Source: Fremontodendron californicum | Lineage: Eukaryota > Streptophyta > Magnoliopsida > Malvales > Malvaceae | DNA length: 64,000 nucleotides | Reading direction: 5' to 3' | NCBI GenBank assembly: GCA_030761205.1 | Contig: JAULJL010000002.1 | Coordinates: 42,248,814-42,312,813 of the forward strand | In this document: piece by piece, positions 47,921 to 59,434 of the stretch | Position numbering within the stretch: the first letter of the stretch is position 1 | Layout: each line of letters opens with the position of its first letter | Program-made: the position numbers and the translations under genes | Notes under the pieces: generated by a model | Seen by the model: the letters and a program-made list of their open reading frames with translations, nothing else | What the model was told of the DNA's origin: nothing | Database searches by the model: none

Positions 47921-50900
47921 GAATTGTTGAAAATTACCCTAACGATTTTGAGAAGATGCGAATGCTTTTTGATGCAGATGCAGGTGTTGAATAAGACACG
48001 AAATGACTTAAACTGGTGCAAATGTCTTTAATGCAAATGTAAATGACTTGGATTGATGCCCATGTTTCATGATGCAGATGCCCCTACTAATTGTGTTCAT
48101 GTAACTGGTTTATGAATGGTGTAACTACAATTACCACACAGTAATGAAAATGCAATGATTCTAGAAATAATGCAATTGCTTGAGATGACACAAATACGAA
48201 TTCCATGAAGAATGTAAATGTAAAGGTAAAATACAGATGCTTATGGAATAATGCCAATGCAAATACCCATGAATGATGCAAATGCTTGCCGACACTGTGC
48301 AGATGCAAAAGCTCGATAAAGAGATGAGTGCTCATGAGTGATGCAAGTGCCCCCGGCTGTTTTTCTAGACTTTGGCTTAGCCTTTCAAATTCATTTTTCC
48401 TCTTCAAATCAGAGTATATCTTCAATTCATTTTGGCTATTCGCTTTGCCCTAACAGTTTTCAAACTTTCATCAATAGAGATCTGAACTGGGTTCTATTTC
48501 TTCTTCTCATATCTGGAAGTCAAGACCTATCCTGGCAGTTCTACACCTTTGAGTTAGAAAAATCCTTGTCTCATGCCAACATCAAAATGGGTATTTCAAA
48601 AAATCTCTTTATTTGTTTTCGCATTTTGAAAACTTCTGAACAAAAAATATTAACCCCACAATGTGTGATGTACAAATCTTTTGAAGACTGATGATCATTA
48701 TCATTGTTAGAAATTTCTCTAAGTATCAATCTGGGTTTTTCCAACTGGGATTGGCAAGGCTTGGTATAACAAGATTCTGGCTTTTCCAGGAAAACTTCAT
48801 GACAAAAATGTATATCCCTTCTAGGCTCACAAATGGAACAGGTTTTATAAATCATGAATTCATTGAGAACCAAACAAATTCAACATTCTTTTAGTTTCCA
48901 TATCAAGGCATTTTGTCAAGCATCAAGATTGGCTGGGATGTTTAAACCGGAAAGTTTAATCTTGGGAACAAAGTTTCAGTTTTTGAAGACAATCCTCCGA
49001 ATGAGAGCTGACAATTTGGGGGGTTCAGGAATTCCTAGATGTTCCTCGATGACCACTCCTTTAATAAGATCTTTTCTTTTGGGGTATCGGCACTATCATC
49101 GATGGCATCGAAAATTCCCATTCTACTCTAGGCCGCCCGTTTTTTTTGGGTTTTCGCCCTAGAGTCCCATTCTTTTCAATTTTTCTCTTTTTTTTTTTTT
49201 TTTACCATGCACTTGAGAATTCTAAATTCTTCCTTAGTGAAATGAGAATTTGATGAGATGGGATAAAATCTGAGGAAAACCCTTCAAATTAAACATTCAT
49301 TCTTGATCAAAATGGACTTTTAAAGCACGTAATGTAGGCCATGGCTCAGGGTTCAGAAAGAAAGGATAAATAGGCTCAAAATATGTGTTTGAGGGTAATC
49401 AGATCAAGGATCCTTTCTTGAAGAGGATTTTCTTTGAAGCATGTGTCTCTTCTTGGACATTTCTTTCTTTTTGATTTTGCTCTTTTTCTTCCTTGCTTTT
49501 GGCTTTCAATTTGCCATGTCTTTCACACACATTTTTTATTGTGTTTTTTGTTTGTTTTTCTTGGCTTTCATTTCATCATCTTTTCCTCTTCTTTTTTCTT
49601 TGACAGAGTGCGCCCGTATTTATTCGGGGCTCCATTTGCTTTGTGTCTGTCCCTGAGCTGTCACTCATTTCTCAATGATTTTTGAAAAGATCTTTCCTCG
49701 CATTTGCCCCCCAGTGTAGAGGGTAATCCTTGATCAGGGTTCAAAGAATTAAGAATTCTTTTGGCTCAAAAGGGGTGACTATGGATAATAATTTTTTTCT
49801 TGTGAAAGGGATATGAAAGATGGCCATTCATCATATCAAGCCCAAATATTCTCATTGAAAAGCAATCCTCAGGGGAAATAGATATTCAGAATTTCATTTT
49901 GCACTTTGGAATCATCCGAATTCTCATATGCATGATATCATGATTTTTCTTTTTCTTTTTTTTCTTTTTTTTTTTGTTTTTTTCGTCGCATGCCCCCAAT
50001 AATTCATGCATTAGCCCATCATTCTTCACTATGTATCCATCATTTCCACATATGATGCCCCAATTTGATTAACCATGCGAATTTGTATCAACGAGGAACA
50101 TGGCAAGTCTAGGTCTGTTTTGAAAAGGCTGAGTTTCCAATCTGAGTTCTTTGAAGAGACAAGGAAAACATGACCCAAAAGCAGGTTTTCTCTGGGACAA
50201 GGGATAATCTAGTTTAATAATTGTGCCCCAAGGTGTCAATCATGAAGTGATGTCTGGGCAATTAGTGTTTTGTGGTCATTGGGAAAGGTCATGAATGGTT
50301 TTAGCACAATCCTGACACACACCAAATTATCAAAATCTGGATTCTTGAAAGAATGTCTCATTTGTTTGATTTTCAAGGAATTTGAAAATTTTCAAAAAGT
50401 TCGTTCCTTTGTTCATAGCCTAGACTAAGATCTAAGTCTTTGCTTATTCTGTGATGACAATGGTTTTATGAAGTCAAATCATTCATATTCCTTGAAGCAT
50501 TAGGTCTTTCAAGTGGTCTCGGTTCAAAGGATTTAGGCTTAGGAAAGCCTAAAAGAGAAGGCTGAAGGTATTGGGTCATTTCTAACAATGATCATCAATA
50601 TTCTCAAGATTGTTCATTATTTCATGTGAAAACCACTTATTTATTGTGTACCATAAATTTTCTCAAAGTTTCATTTTTTTATTTTTTTTTTAACAATTTC
50701 AAATTTATTGCTAAAATAAAATGAACACAAAATATTAAAATTCAAAATTTATTTATTTCATGTAGATGTCATCATGAGACAAGAGCTTCCATCATCAAAG
50801 TGTATAGAAAAATATGCATCAGAATGCTCCTATTGACATGCTTTCAAAGATAACAAATCTTATCCTCAAAATTCTTCAAGAGGAAATCAATCTATGGTAA

Positions 50901-51089
50901 AACAGATTTCCAATGTTCGATAAGCTCTGGAATCCAAATGCCATTGTGGACAAGACCCTCAATTCTTTCCTTCAGTTTTCTGCATTTTTAGTCGAATGCC
51001 CAATTGCCCCAATATGATACTCGCACTTGCTGTTGGGGTCATAGCTTTTAGCTGACGAAGAAAACTCTTCAAAGCTAAGCCAATTTCTA

Positions 51090-51900
51090 TTTCATCTTAT
51101 TAATGTGTTTCATGATGAATGAGCTATGAATGTCATGAGTGCAATTTGATGCATGTGAAGGATAAACAAAGTTATGTGTGGTCATATACAGTGGAAACAT
51201 GTTGACCATGTATGTTATAAATGCAACACGATGCCAACATGATGCATTTAAAGAATAAGAAAAACCAGTGCATGGATATATGCAATGAATGACCATGTAT
51301 GTTCCAAATGCATTTCTCAATGAATGATCATATACACTATGAATGCCATACAATGTCAATTATGATGCATGTGAAGAATAAATGATTGACACAGAGTATA
51401 TACAAAGAAAATCATGCTGACCATGTATGTCACGAATGCAACCTGATGCCAATATGACAAATTAATGTATGAGCATATCATGATGACTGTGTATGCCATG
51501 AATGCAACCTGATCCAACATGATGCATGTAAAGAATATGCAAATTAATGCATGGATATATACAATGAATGACCATGTATGTTCCAAATGTATTTCCCAAT
51601 GAACGATCATATACACTATGAATGCCACACAATGTCAATTATGATGCATGTGAAGAATAAATGACTGACACAGAGTATATACAAAGAAGGTCATGCTGAC
51701 CGTGTATGTCATGAATGCCACCTGATGCCAACATGATGCATGTAAAGAAAGAATAAATTGATACATAAGTATATACAAATAATGACCATGCATGTCATAA
51801 ACGTATCTTACAATGAATGACCATGCATGCTATGACTATAACATGATGTCAAAATGATACATGCAAAAATAAATGAATTAACACAAAGGTATATACAAAG
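51090..51900. repeat. Imperfect tandem array in the LARD interior
   Basis: Units built from GACCATGTATGTCATGAATG, CAACCTGATGCCAACATGAT and GCATGTAAAGAATAAA are repeated, with a longer period near 240-270 bases (compare 51130-51360 with 51370-51640 and 51650-51880). The two 90-codon minus frames of similar sequence here arise from this repetition. Confidence 0.85.
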
Positions 51901-53064
51901 AAATCAATGATTACACGAAATTGGTGGGACTATTCAAAAATCTCATTATGCAGGATTTGCCTCCAAATTTTTTTTTTTTTTGATTTTTTTTTTTGATAAA
52001 CCAATCACATCATTTTCAAAAGAATTTCAGGGTGGATCTTACTATGTTACAATATGCAAATGTTCATGTGACACTACCGGTTTTATGAAATCATCAAATT
52101 CAATTACCAACTGTTTATTGCAAAGAATGAGATCAATAATACAACCAAAAATGTACATGCTCTATTTACACATGCATGAAATGTGCCACATGCAAAAATG
52201 CTTGAAAAAGGATTTTTTTTTTTTAAAAACAGCTAATGAACATCTGCCCCAGCAATATCTGCTTATTTAGGCATCACGATGCCTTCGAGGCGGAGTATCA
52301 CATTTATTACGGGCGATGTACGTACATCGTTGCCCGATCTACCACACTTATTCGGAGTGTAAAACAGGTAACAAAAAGTTTAGAAATGTCCCTCCATGTG
52401 TTCCTATTTTCGGTATATCTAACGGAAATTCGGGATGGCTTCGCCTAGGTTCACTATATGAAGGTGAATCGGTTCTAAGGCCCCAAATTGTTCCTCACTG
52501 TCGCCGGTGAAGGCTAGTAAGGCACCCCGATAAAAGCGGGTTCAATTCGTTAGAGTATATTTTCCTATGCCCGTACGGAGGATTATCACGAAGGCATTAG
52601 GTACTTTATACTCCGAAAGTGTTTCACTAGCCCATACGGAGGATCAATCACGAAGGCTTAGTTACTTTACTTCCACTTAAAAGGACGGAACCCGGGTAGA
52701 GGGTTCATGTTATTCAAATGCACGTGTAGTGTGTGTGGAGAAACAAAACAAACCTGTCACCACCTATTCTACAAACCTTATTCTAAATGTCCTAACAATT
52801 AAAACATTCAAGAATAGTGTAACGCATTAACCGACAAGCAGTTATAATATTCAACCTTAAATAGCTAGAGAACAATAATAAAATGCATGCACATGAGTAT
52901 GAACATATTTGAAAATATTTTATTATTTTCAAAATTCTCCTTATTAAAAAAAATATGGGAATTAAAATTAAATACCAATTAAACCAACAAAACCGAGACT
53001 TTGATAACACACGACTAATTTCTAGGCCTGACTCTCTAATATTTCCCCAGTGGAGTCGCCAAGC

Positions 53065-56000
53065 TGTCGCAACCTAAAAAATAACGACGAGTCTCATCGC
53101 AAGACTTTATTATTCGTTAAGCGTGACATTTAAAAAAAACGAGGAAAAGTCGACTTAATTCCTCTAGAAAAATAAAGGTTTTGAAAATGACCTTAAAAAA
53201 GACATGGAGTCGCCACCAATCTTTTTTAGCTAGGTGTGATCGGCCACCTATTAAAACCGGTTTTATAAAAATATTTTAAAAATTAATTAAAATATTTTTA
53301 AAACCAATTTCAAGTCTGCGTTAAAACCAGAGAAATCAAAGAAACGGGTTCGGGAGTCGGTTACGTGCGGGGAAGGATTAGCACCCCCACAACGCCCGTA
53401 TAAATCGATACCTTATTAACCGTGTGTTATCTCAAGTCTCGATAAAAATTGGTTTTAAATTTAGTATTTCAAATTAATTCCCAATTTAAAGAAAAATAAT
53501 TCCATTTTTTTATTGAAAATGATCCGGAATTTATAAATTCAAAATTTTCCTATATTCCCCAACAAACGTGGCAAAATATAGAAATTTTTATTAGTTTTGG
53601 AAAACTTTCCGAATCATTCTCTTTTTTGAAAGAAAGATATTCCTTTATTAATGATAATTGATGATATTCCCTCCAGCAAACCCGGTAGAGAACTCATGAA
53701 TTATTTTAACTCGGGAATATCTTTATATTTTTTTATTGAAAACCATTATCTTTTTTGGAAACATTTAAAAGAAATGAATATGTATATGCATGACATAAAT
53801 AAAATGACATAGTACAGTCTAAATAATATAATGCAACCTAAATGACATGACAAATATGAATGGTATGGCATATAATTTAAATGACATGGAATAAAATAAT
53901 GCTATCATATAATATGCATGAAAATAAAAATGCAATGCATGAAATGTATTTTTTTCCTTTTATTAAGGAAATCCGTATATCTAAAAAGATATCCGGCTAC
54001 CTTAGGAAAATATGTCAAATTAAATATTCTAAAACCAAAATACTTTGTGATTGTTTGAAAACAATTTTGAGAAGCTTGAATAAAAACTGGGCTAAATTTT
54101 TTTAAAATGGCTCTAATTTCCTAAGTTTAAAAATCCGGACTTGACTACCCTTAACCCGAGACTTGAAAAACCATTTTTAGAGTTTAAAAAGGCTTAGAAA
54201 CTACCATAAGTCAGTAGCTAACCCTCCTAATCAGCCCACTCTAAGTAAATTAACCAAAACAGAAAAATGGTTTCTCTTTAAATTCAATTCTGACTCCACT
54301 GTCCAGTTTTAATCCACGATTTTTTACCCTATTTTTAAAAATTCCAAAAATTCTGAAAAAATTACTGGAGACTCAGGACATGTAAAACTACACGAGAAAA
54401 AATCGGCTTAATTTTCGAATCAAAGATGAATTCCCAGAAAAATCAGAGATATATGAGTTTTTTGGAGGAGAAAAAAAACTGCTTTGTTTTTCTTTAAATT
54501 CAATTCTGACTCCACTGTCCAGTTTTAATCCACGATTTTTTACCCTATTTTTAAAAATTCCAAAAATTCTGAAAAAATTACTGGAGACTCAGGACATGTA
54601 AAACTACACGATAAAAAATCGGCTTAATTTGCTGATCAAAAATGAATTCCCAGAAAAATCAGAGATGTACGAGTTTTTGGAGGAGAAAAAACTACTTTGT
54701 TTTTCTTTAAATTCAATTCTGACTCCACTGTCCAGTTTTAATCCATGATTTTTTACCCTATTTCCAAAAATTCCAAAAATTCTGAAAAAATTACTGGAGA
54801 CTCAGGACATGTAAAACTACACGATAAAAAATCGGCTTAATTTTCTGATAAAAGATGAATTCCCAGAAAAATCAGAGATGTACGAGTTTTTGGAGGAGAA
54901 AAAACTGTTTTGCCAGCACATTTTTTTGTCTTTGATAAAATCATTTAAAAATCAAAGTAAAAATATTTGAAACTCATAAAATGACTTGAAAGCAGTAGCT
55001 AGGACTTTTTGAAAGTTAGATAAAAAATGGCTAAGTAAAAAAAAATCACAAAGGTAGAATAATCAACTTGACAAACTTAATTTTCCACAAGTGTGCTCAA
55101 GAGAGCATGACTTTGAACCATCAATTGGCTCAAGTCATTATTCAAGTGGTATGAACATGAAATGCATGAAATAATGCAGCAAACATAATGCATGAAATGC
55201 ATGGATTTAAAACTAAATATAAGGAAAATGCATGACATAAATAATATGGCCTAGACCTAACATGAACTTGCATGGCAATAAATGCAACCTAGACCTAAGA
55301 TATGCATGGCATTTTCACAAACACAAGGCATGCTTAATTCAAAAATCCAACCAAATATCATGCAAATGCAAAAACCTAACAACTAGCATAACAAAAATAC
55401 AACACACAATGCAAAACACATGGAGTAGCCAAATGGCCTCAAGCTCCAACAAGCATGGCATTTTCACAAACACTTGGTATGCTAGCATGAAAAACTAAGT
55501 CATAACACAAAAATCACACAAGCATTTTCACAAACACCTAATATACCAAATCTAAAACATGCTCACTAAGATATAAAACAAGAATCATGCAAAGAATCAC
55601 ACAAGCATTTTCACAAACGCTTAATATGCTAACTCTAAAACATGCTCAAATTTAAACAACATGAAAACAGAAAATTAAAAATGCAAAAACATGATATCTA
55701 AGACATAAATGGCAACAAACAAAGCAACCAAATTAAATATAACTTAAGAACATGAAATAACATAACACTTAAAACATCAAAAACAAAGAAAATAGCATAA
55801 ACAATATGGTAAAATGAATTGAAACAACAACTTAAAATAAATAATGTAGGCCATTTGGCCATGGTGAGTTTATTGTAAAAAAAATACTTAAGAAAGGAAA
55901 TGAAGGAAGAACAAGAAATATTATTTTAAAATGAAAACTCACCAAGTAGAGATTAAAATAGCAAAAAACAAGAATAGAAAATGAAAGTGCAAGAGTTGGT

Positions 56001-57866
56001 GCTCAAGAGCAACCTCAAGAAGCTAATATTTCAAGCTTTTCTCTTCAAACTTTCCTTTTTTTCTAAACTTTTCTTTTTTTGCTCTCAACCAAGAAGATAA
56101 AAACTAAGAAAAACTAAGAGAAATCAGCCAAAATGGAAAAGAAGAAACCAAAATCTGCCTCCCCCCCTTAGGGCTAGCCTTAATGCATGGTTATATAGCC
56201 TCCAAGATGTTGTCATTTTTGTGTAACCTAATTTCCATCAAATGGCCAATAATTCAAGATGAAAAGTCATCAAATTACCACCTTTAGATTAGCATCTCAG
56301 CCCTCTCAAATTACAGCTATGCAAAAATAATGTTGACATCTTTCTTAACCTATGTGGTTTAATCACCATGGCTTGATCAAAGAGAATGGTTAACTAACTC
56401 TTGATTTTTAACCACTTGATTAAAAAAAAAATTAGAAGCTTCCTCCTTTCTTTGGGCTTGGGTATGCCAGCACATCTCTTTTCCAGCCCAACTCTGATTT
56501 TTTGAAAGGCCAAAAAAAGCCCTTTTCGGTTGCTTGGGTGAAATGACCATTTTGCCCCCCGGATGCAAGTAAATATCAAACGGACTCCAAATTCAATTTT
56601 TCTTTTTTTAATACTTCCAAAATAATAAAATATTGAGTTCTGGAAGTTTTCAAAATTATCCGAGTCCGTTTGCTATTTATTTGGATTTTTTCTTCCCAAA
56701 AATGCCCTTTTATGCCCCTACATTTTACCATTTTTAAACGAGCTCCAAATCAAGATTTTTCTTCACCAATCTCTTCAAAATAATTAAAAAGTGTGATCTA
56801 GAAGTTTTCATAATTTTTGGAGCTCATTTGGTATTTTTTCGGGATTTATCGGCTTGAATTACTGCATAGGAGGCCCGAGATTTGGCCATTTTGCAAACGA
56901 ACTCGGAATCAAGATTTTCTTTCGCCAATCTCTTCCAAATAATTTAAAAATGAGATTTTCCAAATTTCAGAATTTTTGGAGCCCATTTGCTATTTTTCCG
57001 GGATTTTCCTTTTTGAATTACTGCATAAGAAGCCCGGGATTTGGCCATTTTGCAAACGAACTCGGAATCAAGATTTTCTTTCGCCAATCTCCTTCAAATG
57101 ATTTAAGAATGAGATTGACAAATTTTCCATAATTTTCGGAGTCCATTTGCTATTTTTCCCAAATTTTTCCAATTTTGCCCTTTTACCTCCGAAACCCGGT
57201 TTTGCTCAAAACAAATCCGATTTTTAGATTTTCTTCAATCTGAGCCTTGGGCCATCCTTTTTAACCATTCTTCATCCATTGGGGGCTTTGGTCTTAACAA
57301 GTCGGGCCATTTCTGTGATTCTTCCCGATTTCACCGAAATCCATTAAAAACCCTAATTCTCGGTTTTCTCCCGGATTGACTTTTTTTTCGGTTTTTCTTG
57401 CAAGTGACTTCTCCATTACCCGTAGTCAGTGCTTATCTTTCATTTGGAACCTTCAATTTCGACCAGTTTGATCGTTTAAGCACTTTTCCCCAAATTTCTC
57501 GGATTAGGGTTTCCTTTCTACTGAATCTCCAAATCCCAACTTCCGAACTCCATATCTTTCAATGTAGACCTCGGATTATCAAAATTCTTTCGCCATTTTT
57601 CAATTGAACTTAAAATCTTGATGTTGAAAGTGGGTTGACTTTTTCAGTAGTTGACTTTCTGGGGTTGACTTTTTTGGGGTTGACTTTTTTGGGGTTGACT
57701 TTTTTCAAGTTTGACTTTTTTCAAGTTTGACTTTTTTTGCTCGCCCTCTTAAACTAAGTCTCGGAGTACCACCTGCAGGATGAAAACAGTCTTTTTACAC
57801 TTGGGAACATCAATATGGGAAGAAAACATACCTGTTTAGTGGTCCGGACAAAATTAGGTGTCTACA
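53065..57866. repeat. LARD right LTR (4802 bp)
   Basis: Reads almost base for base like the left LTR. By eye I find about eight substitutions (for example ACACTTAATA/ACGCTTAATA, GATCTGGAAG/GATCTAGAAG, GATTTTGAAAG/GATGTTGAAAG and changes in the GGTTGACTTTTT array) and three single-base length changes in homopolymers, which account for the three-base difference in length. Confidence 0.95.
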
Positions 57867-58228
57867 AAATGAAACTTAAGATTTGATCGAAATTTGAAAT
57901 CTCAAAAATACAGGTATAAAAAAATTTTGAAATCATTGTAGAGAGACTAAATTCATATTTTGATAAAAGTACAGGGGCTAATTACATCATTTGATTATCT
58001 AAGTTAGTAAGCCACGTGAAAAAAAATTCCACGTCATCAAGGTCAACGCCACGTCAGCATGGTTAACGCTACATCAGCATACTTAACGGTGAAATTTTGA
58101 CATCGTTTAAAATTTGACTGAAATTCAAAATCCCGAAAAGTATAAGTACCAATTTTTTTTTTGAATTATAATAGAGAGACTAAATTCGCATTTTGACTAT
58201 AGTACAAAGACTAATAAAATAATTTGAC

Positions 58229-59434
58229 TTTTTTAAAAAAATTTAAAAATAACTCACCACGTATCAATTAAATAATTCCTTTAAAATCTGTTTATATATA
58301 ATAATAATAATAATATAGAAGATTTTTTCGTTATTTTCTTTTTAAATACAAAGCAAAAATATATATTTTTTTGAGAGACAAAAATATATATTTTTAAAAA
58401 CGGTCACATGACAAGTAAATCATTCTTCATTTATTGAGCAACCTTTTAAGATTGTTTTTTATATATAACAAGTACAGATAAATTATTGTTTTTTTTTTTT
58501 TTTGTCATTAAAGGAAAGAAAACACAAAGAGAATTAAATAGTAAAAATAGTTTGTAGTTTGATGACTGCTAAAAAATGGTAGTACCATTTTTTTTTTTGT
58601 AATTTAGTGGTCTATCGATTTAATTGTTATTAGTTAAAATCATGTTTATTTATTTCAAGAGGAAATTTATTGTTCTAATAATTCGATTTTGATTAATTAA
58701 ATTTAATAATGACCACACAAATAATAAACTTCAAGATTTGACAAGAAATTTGTAAATTATTTTGTGTTTCGAACCAAATTAATCTACTTTATTTATATCC
58801 TTTGAAATAACAAATTTTGATTATGATTTATATAATATAAAAGAATCACTTGAATCTAGTGTTATGTGTCAAAAATAATATATTAATTTATCCAAATATC
58901 CCTAGTAAATATAAAATTAAATATGTATTGTCTCACTTTTTTTATGAATGAAAATTTGGGTCTTAAATACAAAGAATATCGTAATTTGAAAATAGAAAAA
59001 GATTATAAATGTTGTGATTCGAATTTCAAATCTGTTGGATGTCATTTCTTAAGAATAACTACAAATTAAGCCTTAGGTTCAAAAATACAACTTCCATTTT
59101 TATTTAAATCATCGTAATTTTTTTTTTCTTTTCAAATTTATAGCTTTTGCTATTCAATCATACTTTTTACAAACAAAATAATTTTATTATTTTTAATTAT
59201 TTTATACATTTTTTTTAGATATTTCAATTTTCACAATATATATTTTAACAATACCAAACATTTAAAAATTTTAAATCACATTTTTTTATCATACTTTTAA
59301 ATCACGTTTTTTTTTCAACTCAAATTTTATATAACCTAAACTGTTTTTTAACAATAGTGATAAAATAACCCTAAAAAAGACTTGAAAACTGCATGTATGT
59401 ACCAATACCATCTTAGTTTAGCCATTTTTTTCCG
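58229..59434. other. AT-rich spacer between two MULE-type elements
   Basis: No coding sequence. It carries a truncated relative of the 7.8-kb MITE near 59260-59365, in reverse orientation, and several T and A runs. Confidence 0.45.

Larger units (their letters stand above)
46305..53064. other. LARD internal domain, non-coding (6.76 kb)
   Basis: Starts GCTGCCCCTCTTTGGC directly after the left LTR. No clear primer-binding site abuts the LTR (the nearest TGG is 12 bases in), and no purine tract precedes the right LTR (the sequence there is CCCCAGTGGAGTCGCCAAGC). In order: a T-rich leader (46420-46555), a minisatellite (46660-47920), a spacer rich in AATGCAAATG phrases (47940-48330), 2.7 kb of unique-looking non-coding DNA, a second tandem array (51090-51900), and a segment with GCCCGTACGGAGGAT repeats (52560-52660). 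The longest frames (for example 48338-48691) have no domain likeness. Confidence 0.8.
41506..57866. mobile_element. LTR retrotransposon without gag/pol (LARD), 16.36 kb, complete
   Basis: Two direct LTRs of 4.8 kb enclose a 6.76-kb interior. The element starts TGTCGCAACC, ends GGTGTCTACA, and is flanked by a perfect 5-bp duplication AAATG (41501-41505 and 57867-57871), so both ends are exact. No frame longer than about 117 codons occurs in the interior and none shows gag, protease, reverse transcriptase, RNase H or integrase motifs. Length, long LTRs and coding emptiness fit a large retrotransposon derivative mobilised in trans. The LTR phrase GGTTCGGGAGTCGGTTACG and GGAGTCGCCA remind me of Ty3/gypsy elements of the Tat/Ogre type, but this is only likeness. 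The strand is undetermined in the absence of coding sequence. Confidence 0.93.
39601..58228. mobile_element. Mutator-like element (Pack-MULE) with TIRs of nearly 900 bp, split by a retrotransposon
   Basis: Left TIR 39601 to about 40480 begins GTCAAATTGTATTATTAATC. The right TIR is its reverse complement and lies in two parts: about 40988-41505, then after the 16.36-kb insertion 57867-58228, ending AATTTGAC. Matching pieces include ACGGATTTAGTC, CACCGTTAAGTATG, the GACGTGGCG repeats, AAATGATGTAATTAG and GGTATCGATTAAAAA. The outer flanks share TTTTTTA, a possible remnant of a 8-9-bp target duplication. Without the insertion the element is about 2.26 kb. Between the TIRs sits a laccase fragment and no transposase, so it is a non-autonomous, gene-carrying MULE-type element. 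The superfamily call rests on TIR length; the duplication is weak because it is a T run. Confidence 0.82.

Noticed and set aside
48338..49162. Several 67-117-codon frames in the LARD interior considered as gag relics
   Set aside because: No zinc knuckle, protease or RT motifs and no colinear gag-like order; frames are what AT-rich DNA gives by chance.
51090..51628. Two similar 90-codon minus frames
   Set aside because: Similarity comes from the tandem array; composition rich in Met/Tyr/Ile without domain.
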